Below are positions 1-6,987 of a stretch of 20,037 nt of DNA, one piece after another; positions within the stretch are counted from its first letter, which is position 1; each line of letters starts with the position of its first letter. The notes below the pieces were generated by a model that searched no databases, was not told where the DNA came from, and worked only from the letters and a program-made list of their open reading frames with translations. This stretch comes from Bacillota bacterium (GTDB lineage Bacteria > Bacillota_A > Clostridia > Tissierellales > Peptoniphilaceae), in contig JAEZWK010000021.1 of assembly GCA_023443045.1 (NCBI GenBank), positions 1 through 20,037 on the forward strand, given 5' to 3'. Made by a program: the position numbers and the translations under genes.

Positions 1-98
1 TAAAATCAGAAGATAAAGAAGAGAAAAAAGAAGAGAAGAAGGAAGTAAAAAAAACAACTAAGAAAGTAAAAAAAGAAGAAAAGAAGGATAAAGAGTAA
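1..98 (+). CDS. tig: C-terminal end of a CDS, probably trigger factor
   Basis: This is the 3' end of a gene that begins before the window; codons are in frame from base 3 and the TAA stop is at 96-98. The visible 31 residues are almost all lysine and glutamate with a KKTTKK segment, giving a highly charged, probably disordered tail with no catalytic motif. The identification rests on context: the tail ends 23 bp before clpP-clpX, and tig-clpP-clpX is a very common bacterial order. Trigger factor is the ribosome-bound peptidyl-prolyl isomerase and chaperone that meets nascent chains at the exit tunnel. The conserved domains lie outside the window, so another charged-tail protein remains possible. 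Confidence 0.6.
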   Translation, partial: KSEDKEEKKEEKKEVKKTTKKVKKEEKKDKE

Positions 99-121
99 TA
101 TTTATGTGAAGAGGTGATGTA

Positions 122-706
122 ATGACATTAGTACCTATGGTAGTTGAGCAGACTAGTAGAGGAGAAAGATCCTACGATATATTTTCTAGACTGCTTAAAG
201 AAAGAATTATATTTGTTTCTGGGGAAGTAAATGATGCAATGGCAGATCTAGTTATTGCACAGTTATTATTTTTAGAGGCAGAAGATCCAAATGCAGATAT
301 AAATATGTATATTAACTCACCTGGAGGACATGTTACATCAGGACTTGCAATTTTTGATACTATGAATCATATAAAGCCAGATGTTTCTACAATTTGTGTT
401 GGATTGGCTGCTAGTATGGGAGCGATTTTATTAACAGCTGGTGCTAAAGGAAAAAGATTTGCTCTTCCAAATGCTGATATTATGATTCATCAGCCTTTGG
501 GAGGATCTCAGGGGCAAGCAGAAGATATTAGAATTCAAGCAGAAAAAATTCTAGAAACTAGAGATAGGTTAAATAAAATTTTATCTGAAAGAACTAATCA
601 ACCAATTGAAAAGATTTCTAAAGATACTGATAGAGATTTTTATATGAACGCAAGTGAAGCAGTTGAGTATGGTTTGATAGATCAGGTATTAGAGGCTAGG
701 AGTTAG
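122..706 (+). CDS. clpP: ATP-dependent Clp protease proteolytic subunit ClpP
   Basis: ClpP is the serine peptidase that forms a double heptameric barrel and degrades unfolded proteins fed to it by AAA+ partners such as ClpX. The 194 residues match the usual length. The catalytic triad is visible as S98 (in GLAASMGA), H123 (in MIHQPLGG) and D172 (in DTDRDFYM), and the substrate-strand motif YINSPGG lies at 63-69. The ATG at 122 is preceded by GAGGTG at 111-116 with 5 nt spacing. The gene ends one base before clpX starts, so the two are co-transcribed and probably translationally coupled. No promoter is visible in the 23 bp upstream, consistent with read-through from the preceding gene. Confidence 0.97.
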   Translation: MTLVPMVVEQTSRGERSYDIFSRLLKERIIFVSGEVNDAMADLVIAQLLFLEAEDPNADINMYINSPGGHVTSGLAIFDTMNHIKPDVSTICVGLAASMGAILLTAGAKGKRFALPNADIMIHQPLGGSQGQAEDIRIQAEKILETRDRLNKILSERTNQPIEKISKDTDRDFYMNASEAVEYGLIDQVLEARS

Positions 707-707
707 A

Positions 708-1925
708 GTGGATAAAGATATATTTTGTTCTTTCTGCGGAAGGATTAGAGGACCAGAGGAAACTTTTATTGCTGGTAAAAAAGAAAATACATTTATTTGT
801 ATGGACTGTGTTGATCTTTGTTATCAAATACTTAATGAAGAAAAGGGTAATGATTTTGAGTTAGATAATTTTTCTTCCAGCTCGGGTGCGTTTAATTTTC
901 CTACACCAAAGGAAATAAAAGAGAAATTAGATGAATATGTAATTGGTCAAGATGATGCAAAGAGGGTTTTATCTGTTGCGGTATACTCACATTATAAAAG
1001 GATTTTTAGAGCTCAGGAAACAGATGTAGAAATAAGTAAAAGTAATGTATTGTTACTAGGACCTACCGGTTCAGGAAAAACATTATTAGCTGAAACATTA
1101 GCCAGAATTATTGATGTGCCTTTTGCTATTGCTGATGCTACAACATTAACAGAAGCAGGATATGTAGGTGATGATGTAGAGAATGTTATTACAAAATTAT
1201 ATCAAGCTTCTGGCGGTGATATAAAAAAGACAGAGCGCGGCATCATATATATTGATGAAATAGATAAGATTTCTAGAAAAAGTGAACATAGATCTATTAC
1301 TAGAGATGTAAGTGGTGAGGGTGTTCAACAGGCTTTACTTAAAATAATTGAAGGTACAGAATCTTCTATACCTGAAAAAGGTGGTAGAAAGCACCCTCTT
1401 GCAGGTAATATAACTATAAATACGAAGAACATTTTATTTATAGTTGGTGGTGCGTTTGATGGGCTGGATGACATAATTGAGCAGAGAATAGGTGTTAAAT
1501 CATATGGATTTAAAAATGCTGAAAAGTCTGAAATTCAAGATAATTCAGAGCTGTTAAAAAAATTAGAGCCAAGAGATCTTGTTAAATTTGGTTTAATACC
1601 CGAACTTATTGGTAGATTGCCAGTTTGTGTAAGTCTTAATGAACTAGATGAACACTCCTTAAAAAGAATTCTATTAGAGCCAAAAAACGCTCTTATTAGT
1701 CAATATACTGAATTAATGAGATTGGATAACATAAAACTAGAGTTTTCAGATAATGCAATTGCAGAAATTGTAAGGCGAGCTATTGAAAGAAAAACTGGTG
1801 CTAGAGGGTTAAGGAGCATTTTGGAAGAAGTTATGATTCCTTATATGTATGAATTGCCTTCTGTTAAAGATGTAGATAAATTAAAAATTGATTTTGAAAA
1901 TAATAGATTTGTTGGAAAGAGATAA
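708..1925 (+). CDS. clpX: ATP-dependent Clp protease ATP-binding subunit ClpX
   Basis: ClpX is the hexameric AAA+ unfoldase that recognises tagged substrates and threads them into ClpP. The 405 residues contain an N-terminal zinc-binding domain (C7, C10, C31, C34), Walker A GPTGSGKT (118-125), Walker B around YIDEID (181-186), pore-1 loop GYVG (151-154), the RKH pore loop (227-229), and sensor 2 GARGLR (364-369). The start is GTG at 708, supported by AGGAG at 698-702 inside the end of clpP, 5 nt away. One oddity is the ClpP-docking loop, which reads VKSYGFKN (263-270), so tyrosine replaces the aliphatic first residue of the usual IGF tripeptide. A hairpin that includes the stop codon separates the gene from lon. 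Confidence 0.97.
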   Translation: MDKDIFCSFCGRIRGPEETFIAGKKENTFICMDCVDLCYQILNEEKGNDFELDNFSSSSGAFNFPTPKEIKEKLDEYVIGQDDAKRVLSVAVYSHYKRIFRAQETDVEISKSNVLLLGPTGSGKTLLAETLARIIDVPFAIADATTLTEAGYVGDDVENVITKLYQASGGDIKKTERGIIYIDEIDKISRKSEHRSITRDVSGEGVQQALLKIIEGTESSIPEKGGRKHPLAGNITINTKNILFIVGGAFDGLDDIIEQRIGVKSYGFKNAEKSEIQDNSELLKKLEPRDLVKFGLIPELIGRLPVCVSLNELDEHSLKRILLEPKNALISQYTELMRLDNIKLEFSDNAIAEIVRRAIERKTGARGLRSILEEVMIPYMYELPSVKDVDKLKIDFENNRFVGKR

Positions 1926-1954
1926 CCCTTGTCAATGGACGGGGTTACATTTTT
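1923..1954 (+). terminator. Hairpin between clpX and lon, weak intrinsic terminator
   Basis: Bases 1923-1929 pair with 1941-1947 (TAACCC with GGGTTA plus a T-G wobble). Bases 1931-1933 pair with 1938-1940, leaving a single bulged T and an AATG loop. The clpX stop codon TAA forms the base of the stem. Five T residues follow at 1950-1954, two bases after the stem. It could terminate part of the transcription or act as an mRNA processing or stabilising hairpin; the short, offset T-run suggests incomplete termination. Confidence 0.5.
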
Positions 1955-1966
1955 AATGAGGTGTAT

Positions 1967-4303
1967 ATGAATTTAGATTATTATAATATAAGCGAAACAA
2001 CTTTACCGCTTGTTCCATTAAGAGGGATGACTATTTTTCCTTACATGGTTATACATTTTGATGTTGGTAGAAATATAAGTATTGAAGCTGTTGAAAATGC
2101 GACTTTAAATGGTGGAAAAATTTTTTTGGTGTCACAAAAAAATGCTGAAATTGAAGTTCCGCAAAAAGATGATATATATACATGGGGAACAGTTGCAATA
2201 ATAAAACAAATGCTTAAATTACCTCAAGGTGGTATAAGAATTTTAGTTGAAGGTATTTCTAGAGCAGAAATTATAGAATATGAAAATTTTGAACCATTTT
2301 TTTCAGCTAAAATTAGAGTTTATGATTACTTAGAAAATACATTCCAAAATTCACCAGAATGGGAAGCTAGAAATAGAATTTTAAAAAATGATATGGAAGA
2401 ATATATTAATCTTAATCAGAAGATTTCAGATAGAAATTTTATTGCTCTGACTGAAGAAGATGATACTGGAAGATTAATAGATCAAATAGCGGGTATTTGT
2501 TTCTTTTCTGAGGAAGATAATTATAAAATTTTATCCACGCTTGATATAAAGACAAGAATGGAGTTTGTGCATAAAATTTTATTGAAAGAATTAGATATTC
2601 TAAGATTAGAAGAAAGAATTAGTGTAAGAGTTAGAAATCAGATGAATCAATCTCAGAAAGAGTATTATTTGAGAGAGCAGATAAAAGCAATTAGAAAAGA
2701 ATTGGGTGAAGATGAGGAAATTCATGCAGAGATTGAAGAGTTGCGTGAAAAAATTGAAAAGAAAGATTTGCCTTTAGAAGTTGCTGAAAAAGCTATGCAC
2801 GAGCTTAAAAGATTAAGTCAAAATGTATATAATCATGCTGAAGCTGGTGTTATTAGAACATATATTGATTGGATATTGGATCTTCCTTGGAGAGAATCCA
2901 AAAATGATAATTTAGATATTTCTGCTGCTAAAACAATATTAGATAGAGATCATTATGGTTTGAAAGATGTTAAAGAAAGAATCATAGAGTATTTAGCAGT
3001 TAAAAAGATGAATCCAAAAAGTAAGGGAAGTATTTTATTATTTGTAGGTCCTCCAGGTGTAGGTAAAACAAGTATAGCAAAATCTATCGCTGAAGCATTG
3101 GGTAGAGATTTTGTTAGAATGAGTTTAGGTGGAGTAAGAGATGAGTCAGAAATAAGGGGTCACAGAAGAACTTATGTAGGAGCTTTACCTGGTAGAATTA
3201 TTTCTAGTATGAAAAAAGCTGGAACTAATAATCCAGTAATTTTGCTCGATGAAATAGATAAATTAGCTTCAGATTTTCGTGGAGATCCTTCTAGTGCTCT
3301 GTTAGAGGTTTTAGATCCTGAACAAAACAAAGATTTTAGAGATCATTATTTAGATTTACCTTTTGACCTAAGTAACGTATTATTTATAACTACTGCAAAT
3401 TCTTTTAATATTCCAGCTGCTTTGTTAGATAGAATGGAAGTTATTAGAATAAGTGGTTATACTACGAATGAGAAGTTAAATATTGCTAGAAAATATTTAT
3501 TGAAAAAGCAGTTATTAAATGCTGGTGTATCTTCAGATAAATTTACTATTACTAATGGTGCTATAACAGATATAATTGAGCACTATACACGTGAAGCTGG
3601 TGTTAGAAATTTAGAGAGAAATTTAGCTAATATCATAAGAAAATCTGTCGTTAAAATTTTAAGTGAAGAAGTAAATAAAGTCAGTATAAAAAAAGATAAT
3701 CTAGAAGAATTTTTAGGACCATATAAATTTACTTTTGATTTGACAGAAAAAAAAGATAAGATAGGTGTTACAAATGGCTTGGCATGGACTAGTGTAGGTG
3801 GTGAAACATTACAAGTTGAAGCGATTACCTTGCCCGGAACTGGAAAGGTTCAGTTAACAGGTAAACTTGGGGATGTTATGAAAGAGTCAGCTTTTGCAGC
3901 TCTTAGCTATATAAAAAGTAATGCAGAAAATTGGAACATAGACATTAATCAACTAAACAAACTTGATATTCATATACATGTGCCTGAAGGAGCCGTTCCT
4001 AAAGATGGTCCAAGCGCTGGAATCACAATGGCTACATCAATTATGTCATCTATAATAAAAAAGCCTGTCAATAAATTTATAGCAATGACAGGAGAAATAA
4101 CTCTTACAGGTAGAGTTTTGGCTATAGGTGGTGTAAAAGAAAAATTGCTTGCTGCAAAAAGAATGGGAATTAAGAAGGTTTTATTGCCAGATGAAAATAA
4201 AAAAGATATTAAGGAAATAGATCAGGATTTAATAAAAAATATGGATATTGTATATGTTAAAACTGTAACCGAGGTATTTAAAATTGCAATCAAAAATTTT
4301 TAA
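1967..4303 (+). CDS. lon: ATP-dependent serine protease Lon (LonA type)
   Basis: Lon is a cytosolic homohexameric AAA+ protease that removes misfolded and short-lived regulatory proteins. From the ATG at 1967 it has 778 residues, the normal LonA length: an N-terminal LON substrate-binding domain (about 10-210), a coiled coil (about 215-275), Walker A GPPGVGKT (361-368), Walker B VILLDEID (424-431) and a C-terminal protease domain with the Ser-Lys dyad S683 (KDGPSAG) and K726 (GGVKEKLLAA). I prefer ATG 1967 over the in-frame GTG at 1961, because that GTG is part of the only Shine-Dalgarno sequence (GAGGTG, 1958-1963). It lies 41 bp after clpX with a hairpin between, and its end overlaps the engB start by 20 bp. 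Confidence 0.97.
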   Translation: MNLDYYNISETTLPLVPLRGMTIFPYMVIHFDVGRNISIEAVENATLNGGKIFLVSQKNAEIEVPQKDDIYTWGTVAIIKQMLKLPQGGIRILVEGISRAEIIEYENFEPFFSAKIRVYDYLENTFQNSPEWEARNRILKNDMEEYINLNQKISDRNFIALTEEDDTGRLIDQIAGICFFSEEDNYKILSTLDIKTRMEFVHKILLKELDILRLEERISVRVRNQMNQSQKEYYLREQIKAIRKELGEDEEIHAEIEELREKIEKKDLPLEVAEKAMHELKRLSQNVYNHAEAGVIRTYIDWILDLPWRESKNDNLDISAAKTILDRDHYGLKDVKERIIEYLAVKKMNPKSKGSILLFVGPPGVGKTSIAKSIAEALGRDFVRMSLGGVRDESEIRGHRRTYVGALPGRIISSMKKAGTNNPVILLDEIDKLASDFRGDPSSALLEVLDPEQNKDFRDHYLDLPFDLSNVLFITTANSFNIPAALLDRMEVIRISGYTTNEKLNIARKYLLKKQLLNAGVSSDKFTITNGAITDIIEHYTREAGVRNLERNLANIIRKSVVKILSEEVNKVSIKKDNLEEFLGPYKFTFDLTEKKDKIGVTNGLAWTSVGGETLQVEAITLPGTGKVQLTGKLGDVMKESAFAALSYIKSNAENWNIDINQLNKLDIHIHVPEGAVPKDGPSAGITMATSIMSSIIKKPVNKFIAMTGEITLTGRVLAIGGVKEKLLAAKRMGIKKVLLPDENKKDIKEIDQDLIKNMDIVYVKTVTEVFKIAIKNF

Positions 4304-4883
4304 TAAAGTTGAGTTAGAAAAAATTGCCGTAAAAAAAAATCAGTATCCTGAACCTGATCTTATGGAAGTGGCAATAGTTGGACGTAGTAATGTTGGTAAA
4401 AGCTCTTTTATTAATCTTATAACTGGTAGAAGGTCTATAGCAAGAGTTTCAGGACAGCCAGGAAAAACTAGAACTATAAATTTTTATAATATTGATAATG
4501 ATTTTAGATTAGTGGATTTACCTGGATATGGATATGCTAAGGCTTCAACTAAAGATAAAAATGAATGGAAAAAATTCATAGAAGAGTATTTAATAAATAG
4601 AGAAAATTTATCTTTGGTTATTTCTTTAATAGATATAAGACATAATCCTACGAGTGACGATATAATGATGAATAACTTTTTAGATGAGATGAACATAAAA
4701 AAAATAATCGTAGCGACTAAGGCAGATAAAATATCTAAGAATAAAATTCAAATAAGCATCAAAAATATAAAAAATATTATAAAATCTGAAACAGAATATT
4801 TTTATTCGTCATCCTTAAATCGAATAGGAAGAGATGAAATTATTAATTATATTTATAATATTATAAACAAAAAAGAGGTTTAG
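4284..4883 (+). CDS. engB: Ribosome biogenesis GTP-binding protein EngB/YsxC
   Basis: EngB (YsxC, YihA) is a TrmE-Era-type GTPase needed for late assembly of the large ribosomal subunit. The 199 residues show G1 GRSNVGKS (33-40), G3 DLPGYG (78-83), G4 TKAD (145-148) and a G5-like SSS (175-177). The N-terminal segment ending in NQYPEPDL is typical of the family. I accept the TTG start at 4284: GAGGT at 4271-4275 sits 8 nt upstream, and the resulting N-terminus has family length. The start lies 20 bp inside lon, so translation is probably coupled. The lon-engB order is widespread in Firmicutes. The stop codon falls in the loop of a terminator hairpin. Confidence 0.95.
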   Translation: MQSKIFNKVELEKIAVKKNQYPEPDLMEVAIVGRSNVGKSSFINLITGRRSIARVSGQPGKTRTINFYNIDNDFRLVDLPGYGYAKASTKDKNEWKKFIEEYLINRENLSLVISLIDIRHNPTSDDIMMNNFLDEMNIKKIIVATKADKISKNKIQISIKNIKNIIKSETEYFYSSSLNRIGRDEIINYIYNIINKKEV

Positions 4884-4894
4884 ACCTCTTTTTT
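4869..4894. terminator. Bidirectional terminator between engB and sodA
   Basis: AAAAAAGAGGT (4869-4879) pairs with its complement at 4884-4894 around a TTAG loop, giving an 11 bp stem with A and T runs on both flanks, so it can end transcription from either side. The last three bases of the loop are the engB TAG stop. The sodA stop (complement of 4893-4895) overlaps the opposite foot of the stem. Confidence 0.9.
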
Positions 4895-5489
4895 ATTTGA
4901 AGTTTTTAGCTACTTCATCCCAATTAACAAGCTTAAAGAATTCTGTTAGATATTTAGCTCTATCATTTTGATAATCTAAATAGTATGCATGCTCCCATAC
5001 ATCATTTCCGAAAATTGGAGTCATACCTTCTGAAAGTGGGTTGTCTTGATTTGGAGTAGATATAATTTTTAAGCTATCTCCATCTTTTACTAACCAAGCC
5101 CATCCGCTTCCAAATCTAGTTTTTCCGGCATTAATAAATTCTTCTTTAAATTTTTCGAAACTTCCAAAACTTTTATCTATAGCTTCTTTTAATGCCCCTG
5201 TTGGTTCGTTACTACCACCAGGAATTAATTCATTCCATAAAATATTGTGATTATATGCTCCACCAGCATTATTTTTAATTGTGTTATATTTTTCTTTTGG
5301 AGCTTTATCTAAATTTTTTAGAATTTCTTCTAAAGTCATATTTTCTAATTCAGTTCCTTTTATAGCATCATTTAATGTATTAACATAGGCTTGGTGATGC
5401 TTATCATGGTGAAAATGTAAAGTGTCTTTACTGATTATTGGCTCTAACGCTTCATAATCAAATGGTAATTTCATCAATTCAAAACTCAT
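4893..5489 (-). CDS. sodA: Superoxide dismutase, Mn-type (Fe/Mn family)
   Basis: This enzyme dismutates superoxide to hydrogen peroxide and oxygen in the cytoplasm. The 198 residues carry the four metal ligands H27 (LHFHHDKHH), H81 (AYNHNILW), D163 and H167 (NDVWEHAYYLDY). Second-sphere residues are of Mn type: glycine in NNAGGAYNH (74-82) and Q148 in TPNQDNPL, where typical Fe enzymes have NNAAQ and an alanine at the second site. A manganese or cambialistic enzyme is therefore likely, but metal use cannot be fixed by sequence. GGAGG at 5495-5499 (complement) lies 5 nt before the ATG. It is the only - strand gene, convergent with engB and divergent from tyrS. There is no signal peptide. Confidence 0.95.
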   Translation of the reverse strand: MSFELMKLPFDYEALEPIISKDTLHFHHDKHHQAYVNTLNDAIKGTELENMTLEEILKNLDKAPKEKYNTIKNNAGGAYNHNILWNELIPGGSNEPTGALKEAIDKSFGSFEKFKEEFINAGKTRFGSGWAWLVKDGDSLKIISTPNQDNPLSEGMTPIFGNDVWEHAYYLDYQNDRAKYLTEFFKLVNWDEVAKNFK

Positions 5490-5537
5490 AATAACCTCCG
5501 ATTTTTGATTTTGTAGTGTAATAATTAGATACCCACC

Positions 5538-5565
5538 AATTTAAAAAAATAAACGTGCTTGACAA
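5538..5565 (-). promoter_or_regulatory. Possible sodA promoter
   Basis: On the - strand, TTGTCA (complement of 5560-5565) is followed after 16 nt by TAAATT (complement of 5538-5543). The -35 is good and the -10 is only 4 of 6. It would share its -35 bases with the divergent tyrS promoter. Other AT-rich -10 candidates exist nearer the gene, so this is tentative. Confidence 0.3.
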
Positions 5566-5587
5566 ATATAATAAAAATATATATAAT
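5559..5587 (+). promoter_or_regulatory. Consensus sigma-A promoter for tyrS leader
   Basis: TTGACA (5559-5564), a 17 nt spacer and TATAAT (5582-5587) form a perfect housekeeping promoter. Predicted initiation at the A residues 5594-5595 places the transcript start exactly at the foot of the T-box Stem I. Confidence 0.93.
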
Positions 5588-5593
5588 TTAGTT

Positions 5594-5738
5594 AACGATT
5601 AGTAGCAGAAATGTGAATTACACTCGTTTTTTCTACCTTAACCGGTAGCGTTTCCCGCGATAAGGGTAAAGAGGTGGATTATTCCATGAAGGAAGGTGGT
5701 ACCGCGTTTTTGACGCCCTTCTTTTATGGAATTTTTTT
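5594..5738 (+). promoter_or_regulatory. T-box leader (tRNA-Tyr), ultrashort Stem I
   Basis: This RNA senses uncharged tRNA and lets transcription continue into tyrS. Stem I is only about 35 nt: AACGA (5594-5598) pairs with TCGTT (5624-5628). The decoding loop has AGTA (5601-5604) facing GAA plus the Tyr specifier codon TAC (5619-5621). A 3 bp upper stem (5605-5607 with 5612-5614) is capped by a GAAA tetraloop. The AG bulge and distal loop of usual T-boxes are absent. Two small hairpins follow (5633-5637 with 5644-5648; 5654-5656 with 5664-5666). The antiterminator pairs GGAAGG (5691-5696) with 5717-5722 and GCG (5704-5706) with 5714-5716. Its TGGTACC bulge (5697-5703) offers UGGU to the ACCA end of tRNA-Tyr. 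The competing terminator is listed separately. Confidence 0.92.
5681..5738 (+). terminator. T-box controlled terminator before tyrS
   Basis: ATTCCAT (5681-5687) pairs with ATGGAAT (5726-5732), extended by GAAGG (5688-5692) with CCTTC (5717-5721) across a small T bulge, and is followed by seven T residues (5732-5738). Several of its bases (5691-5692 and 5717-5722) are also needed for the antiterminator, so the two structures exclude each other. Confidence 0.85.
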
Positions 5739-5766
5739 ATAATTTATAGATTTTTGGGAGATAAAA

Positions 5767-6978
5767 ATGAAATTTACAGAAGAGTTAAAATTAAGAGGGT
5801 TAATAGCTGATATGGTTAATCCTGAAGTTTTAGAAAAAAAATTAGATAATGAAAAACTAACTTTTTATGCTGGATTTGATTGTACTGCAGATTCTTTAAC
5901 TTTAGGACACTATTTTTTAATAACTGTTTTTAAAAGATTTCAATTACAAGGACATAGACCTATTGTGCTTATCGGTGGAGCTACTACTATGATTGGTGAT
6001 CCATCTGATAGAAATGATATGAGAAAAATGCTAACGGAAGAAACTATTGATTATAATGCTTCTAGATTTAGAGAACAATTATCTAAATATATAGATTTCT
6101 CTAATGATAGAGCGATTTTTCTGAATAATAAAGATTGGCTATTGGATTTAAACTTTTTAGATTTTGTTAGAACTATTGGTATAAATTATAATGTATCAAG
6201 AATGATTCATTTTGATTGTTACAAGAATAGACTTAATAATGGCTTAACATTTTTCGAATTTTCTTATATGCTTATGCAAGGTTACGATTTTCTAAAGCTT
6301 CATAAAGAATATGATTGTACTTTACAACTTGCAGGTAGTGATCAATGGAGTAATGCTCTTGGAGGTTTAGATTTAATAAAGAAAATGAGCGATAAAGAAG
6401 CCTTTATTATGACAATTCCATTAATTACCACTTCTTCTGGAGTTAAGATGGGTAAATCAATGGGAGGAGCTCTATGGTTAGATCCGTTAAAAACATCTCC
6501 ATATGAAATATTTCAATATTTTAGAAATACAGAAGATGTAAGTGTAGAAAGATTTATGAAGATGCTTACATTTATACCTCTAGATGAGATAGAAAGAATA
6601 ACAAAAGAAGAAGATATAAATAAACAAAAAGAAATTTTAGCTTATGAAATTACGAAAGATATTCATGGCGAAGAAGAAGCAAAAAAAGCGTTAGAAACGG
6701 CTAGAAATTTGTTTGGCGGTAAAATAGATGCTGATAATATTCCGATGTTCGAGATAGAAGATAATTTTGGTGATGAGATTGGACTTTTGAATATTTTGAC
6801 ATTATCTAAACTTACAACTTCAAATAGTGAAGCAAGAACACTAATTCTTCAGGGTGGTATAACTATCGACGATGAAAAAGTTGATGATACAAAAATGACA
6901 ATTTCTAGAGATGTGCTTAAAAAAGGAATTGTAGTAAAAAAAGGTAAAAAGAAATTTTTGAAAATAATTATTAAATAA
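5767..6978 (+). CDS. tyrS: Tyrosyl-tRNA synthetase
   Basis: This class Ic synthetase charges tRNA-Tyr with tyrosine. The 403 residues show the HIGH-like TLGH (45-48), KMSKS-like KMGKS (227-231) and a C-terminal S4 RNA-binding domain (about 341-400). By comparison with the Geobacillus enzyme, the tyrosine-pocket residues are Y34, D78, Y167, Q171 and D174. FDCTADSL replaces the more usual FDPTADSL. GGGAG (5756-5760) precedes the ATG by 6 nt. It is the first gene after the T-box leader. The four genes behind it follow with short gaps or overlaps, so they may share its tRNA-controlled transcript unless internal promoters exist, and I did not identify any. Confidence 0.97.
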   Translation: MKFTEELKLRGLIADMVNPEVLEKKLDNEKLTFYAGFDCTADSLTLGHYFLITVFKRFQLQGHRPIVLIGGATTMIGDPSDRNDMRKMLTEETIDYNASRFREQLSKYIDFSNDRAIFLNNKDWLLDLNFLDFVRTIGINYNVSRMIHFDCYKNRLNNGLTFFEFSYMLMQGYDFLKLHKEYDCTLQLAGSDQWSNALGGLDLIKKMSDKEAFIMTIPLITTSSGVKMGKSMGGALWLDPLKTSPYEIFQYFRNTEDVSVERFMKMLTFIPLDEIERITKEEDINKQKEILAYEITKDIHGEEEAKKALETARNLFGGKIDADNIPMFEIEDNFGDEIGLLNILTLSKLTTSNSEARTLILQGGITIDDEKVDDTKMTISRDVLKKGIVVKKGKKKFLKIIIK

Positions 6979-6987
6979 AGGAAAATT

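Noticed and set aside
1..98. The A/G-rich start of the window as a simple DNA repeat
   Set aside because: It reads as an open coding frame of mixed lysine and glutamate codons ending in TAA next to clpP, so it is better explained as a protein tail.
1961..1966. GTG at 1961 as the start of lon
   Set aside because: The GTG is part of GAGGTG, the only Shine-Dalgarno sequence in front of the gene; ATG at 1967 fits better. The spacing is short (3 nt), so a small doubt remains.
4484..4696. Antisense open frames on the - strand within engB, tyrS, rlmL, the phosphatase, asnS, leuS and glmU
   Set aside because: They lie opposite well-identified genes, lack ribosome binding sites and have low-complexity hydrophobic translations; they are shadows of AT-rich coding DNA.
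5594..5652. AACG (5594-5597) pairing with CGTT (5649-5652) as a larger Stem I
   Set aside because: The 5 bp pairing with 5624-5628 is longer, encloses exactly the AGTA/GAA-TAC decoding loop and leaves the following hairpin intact.
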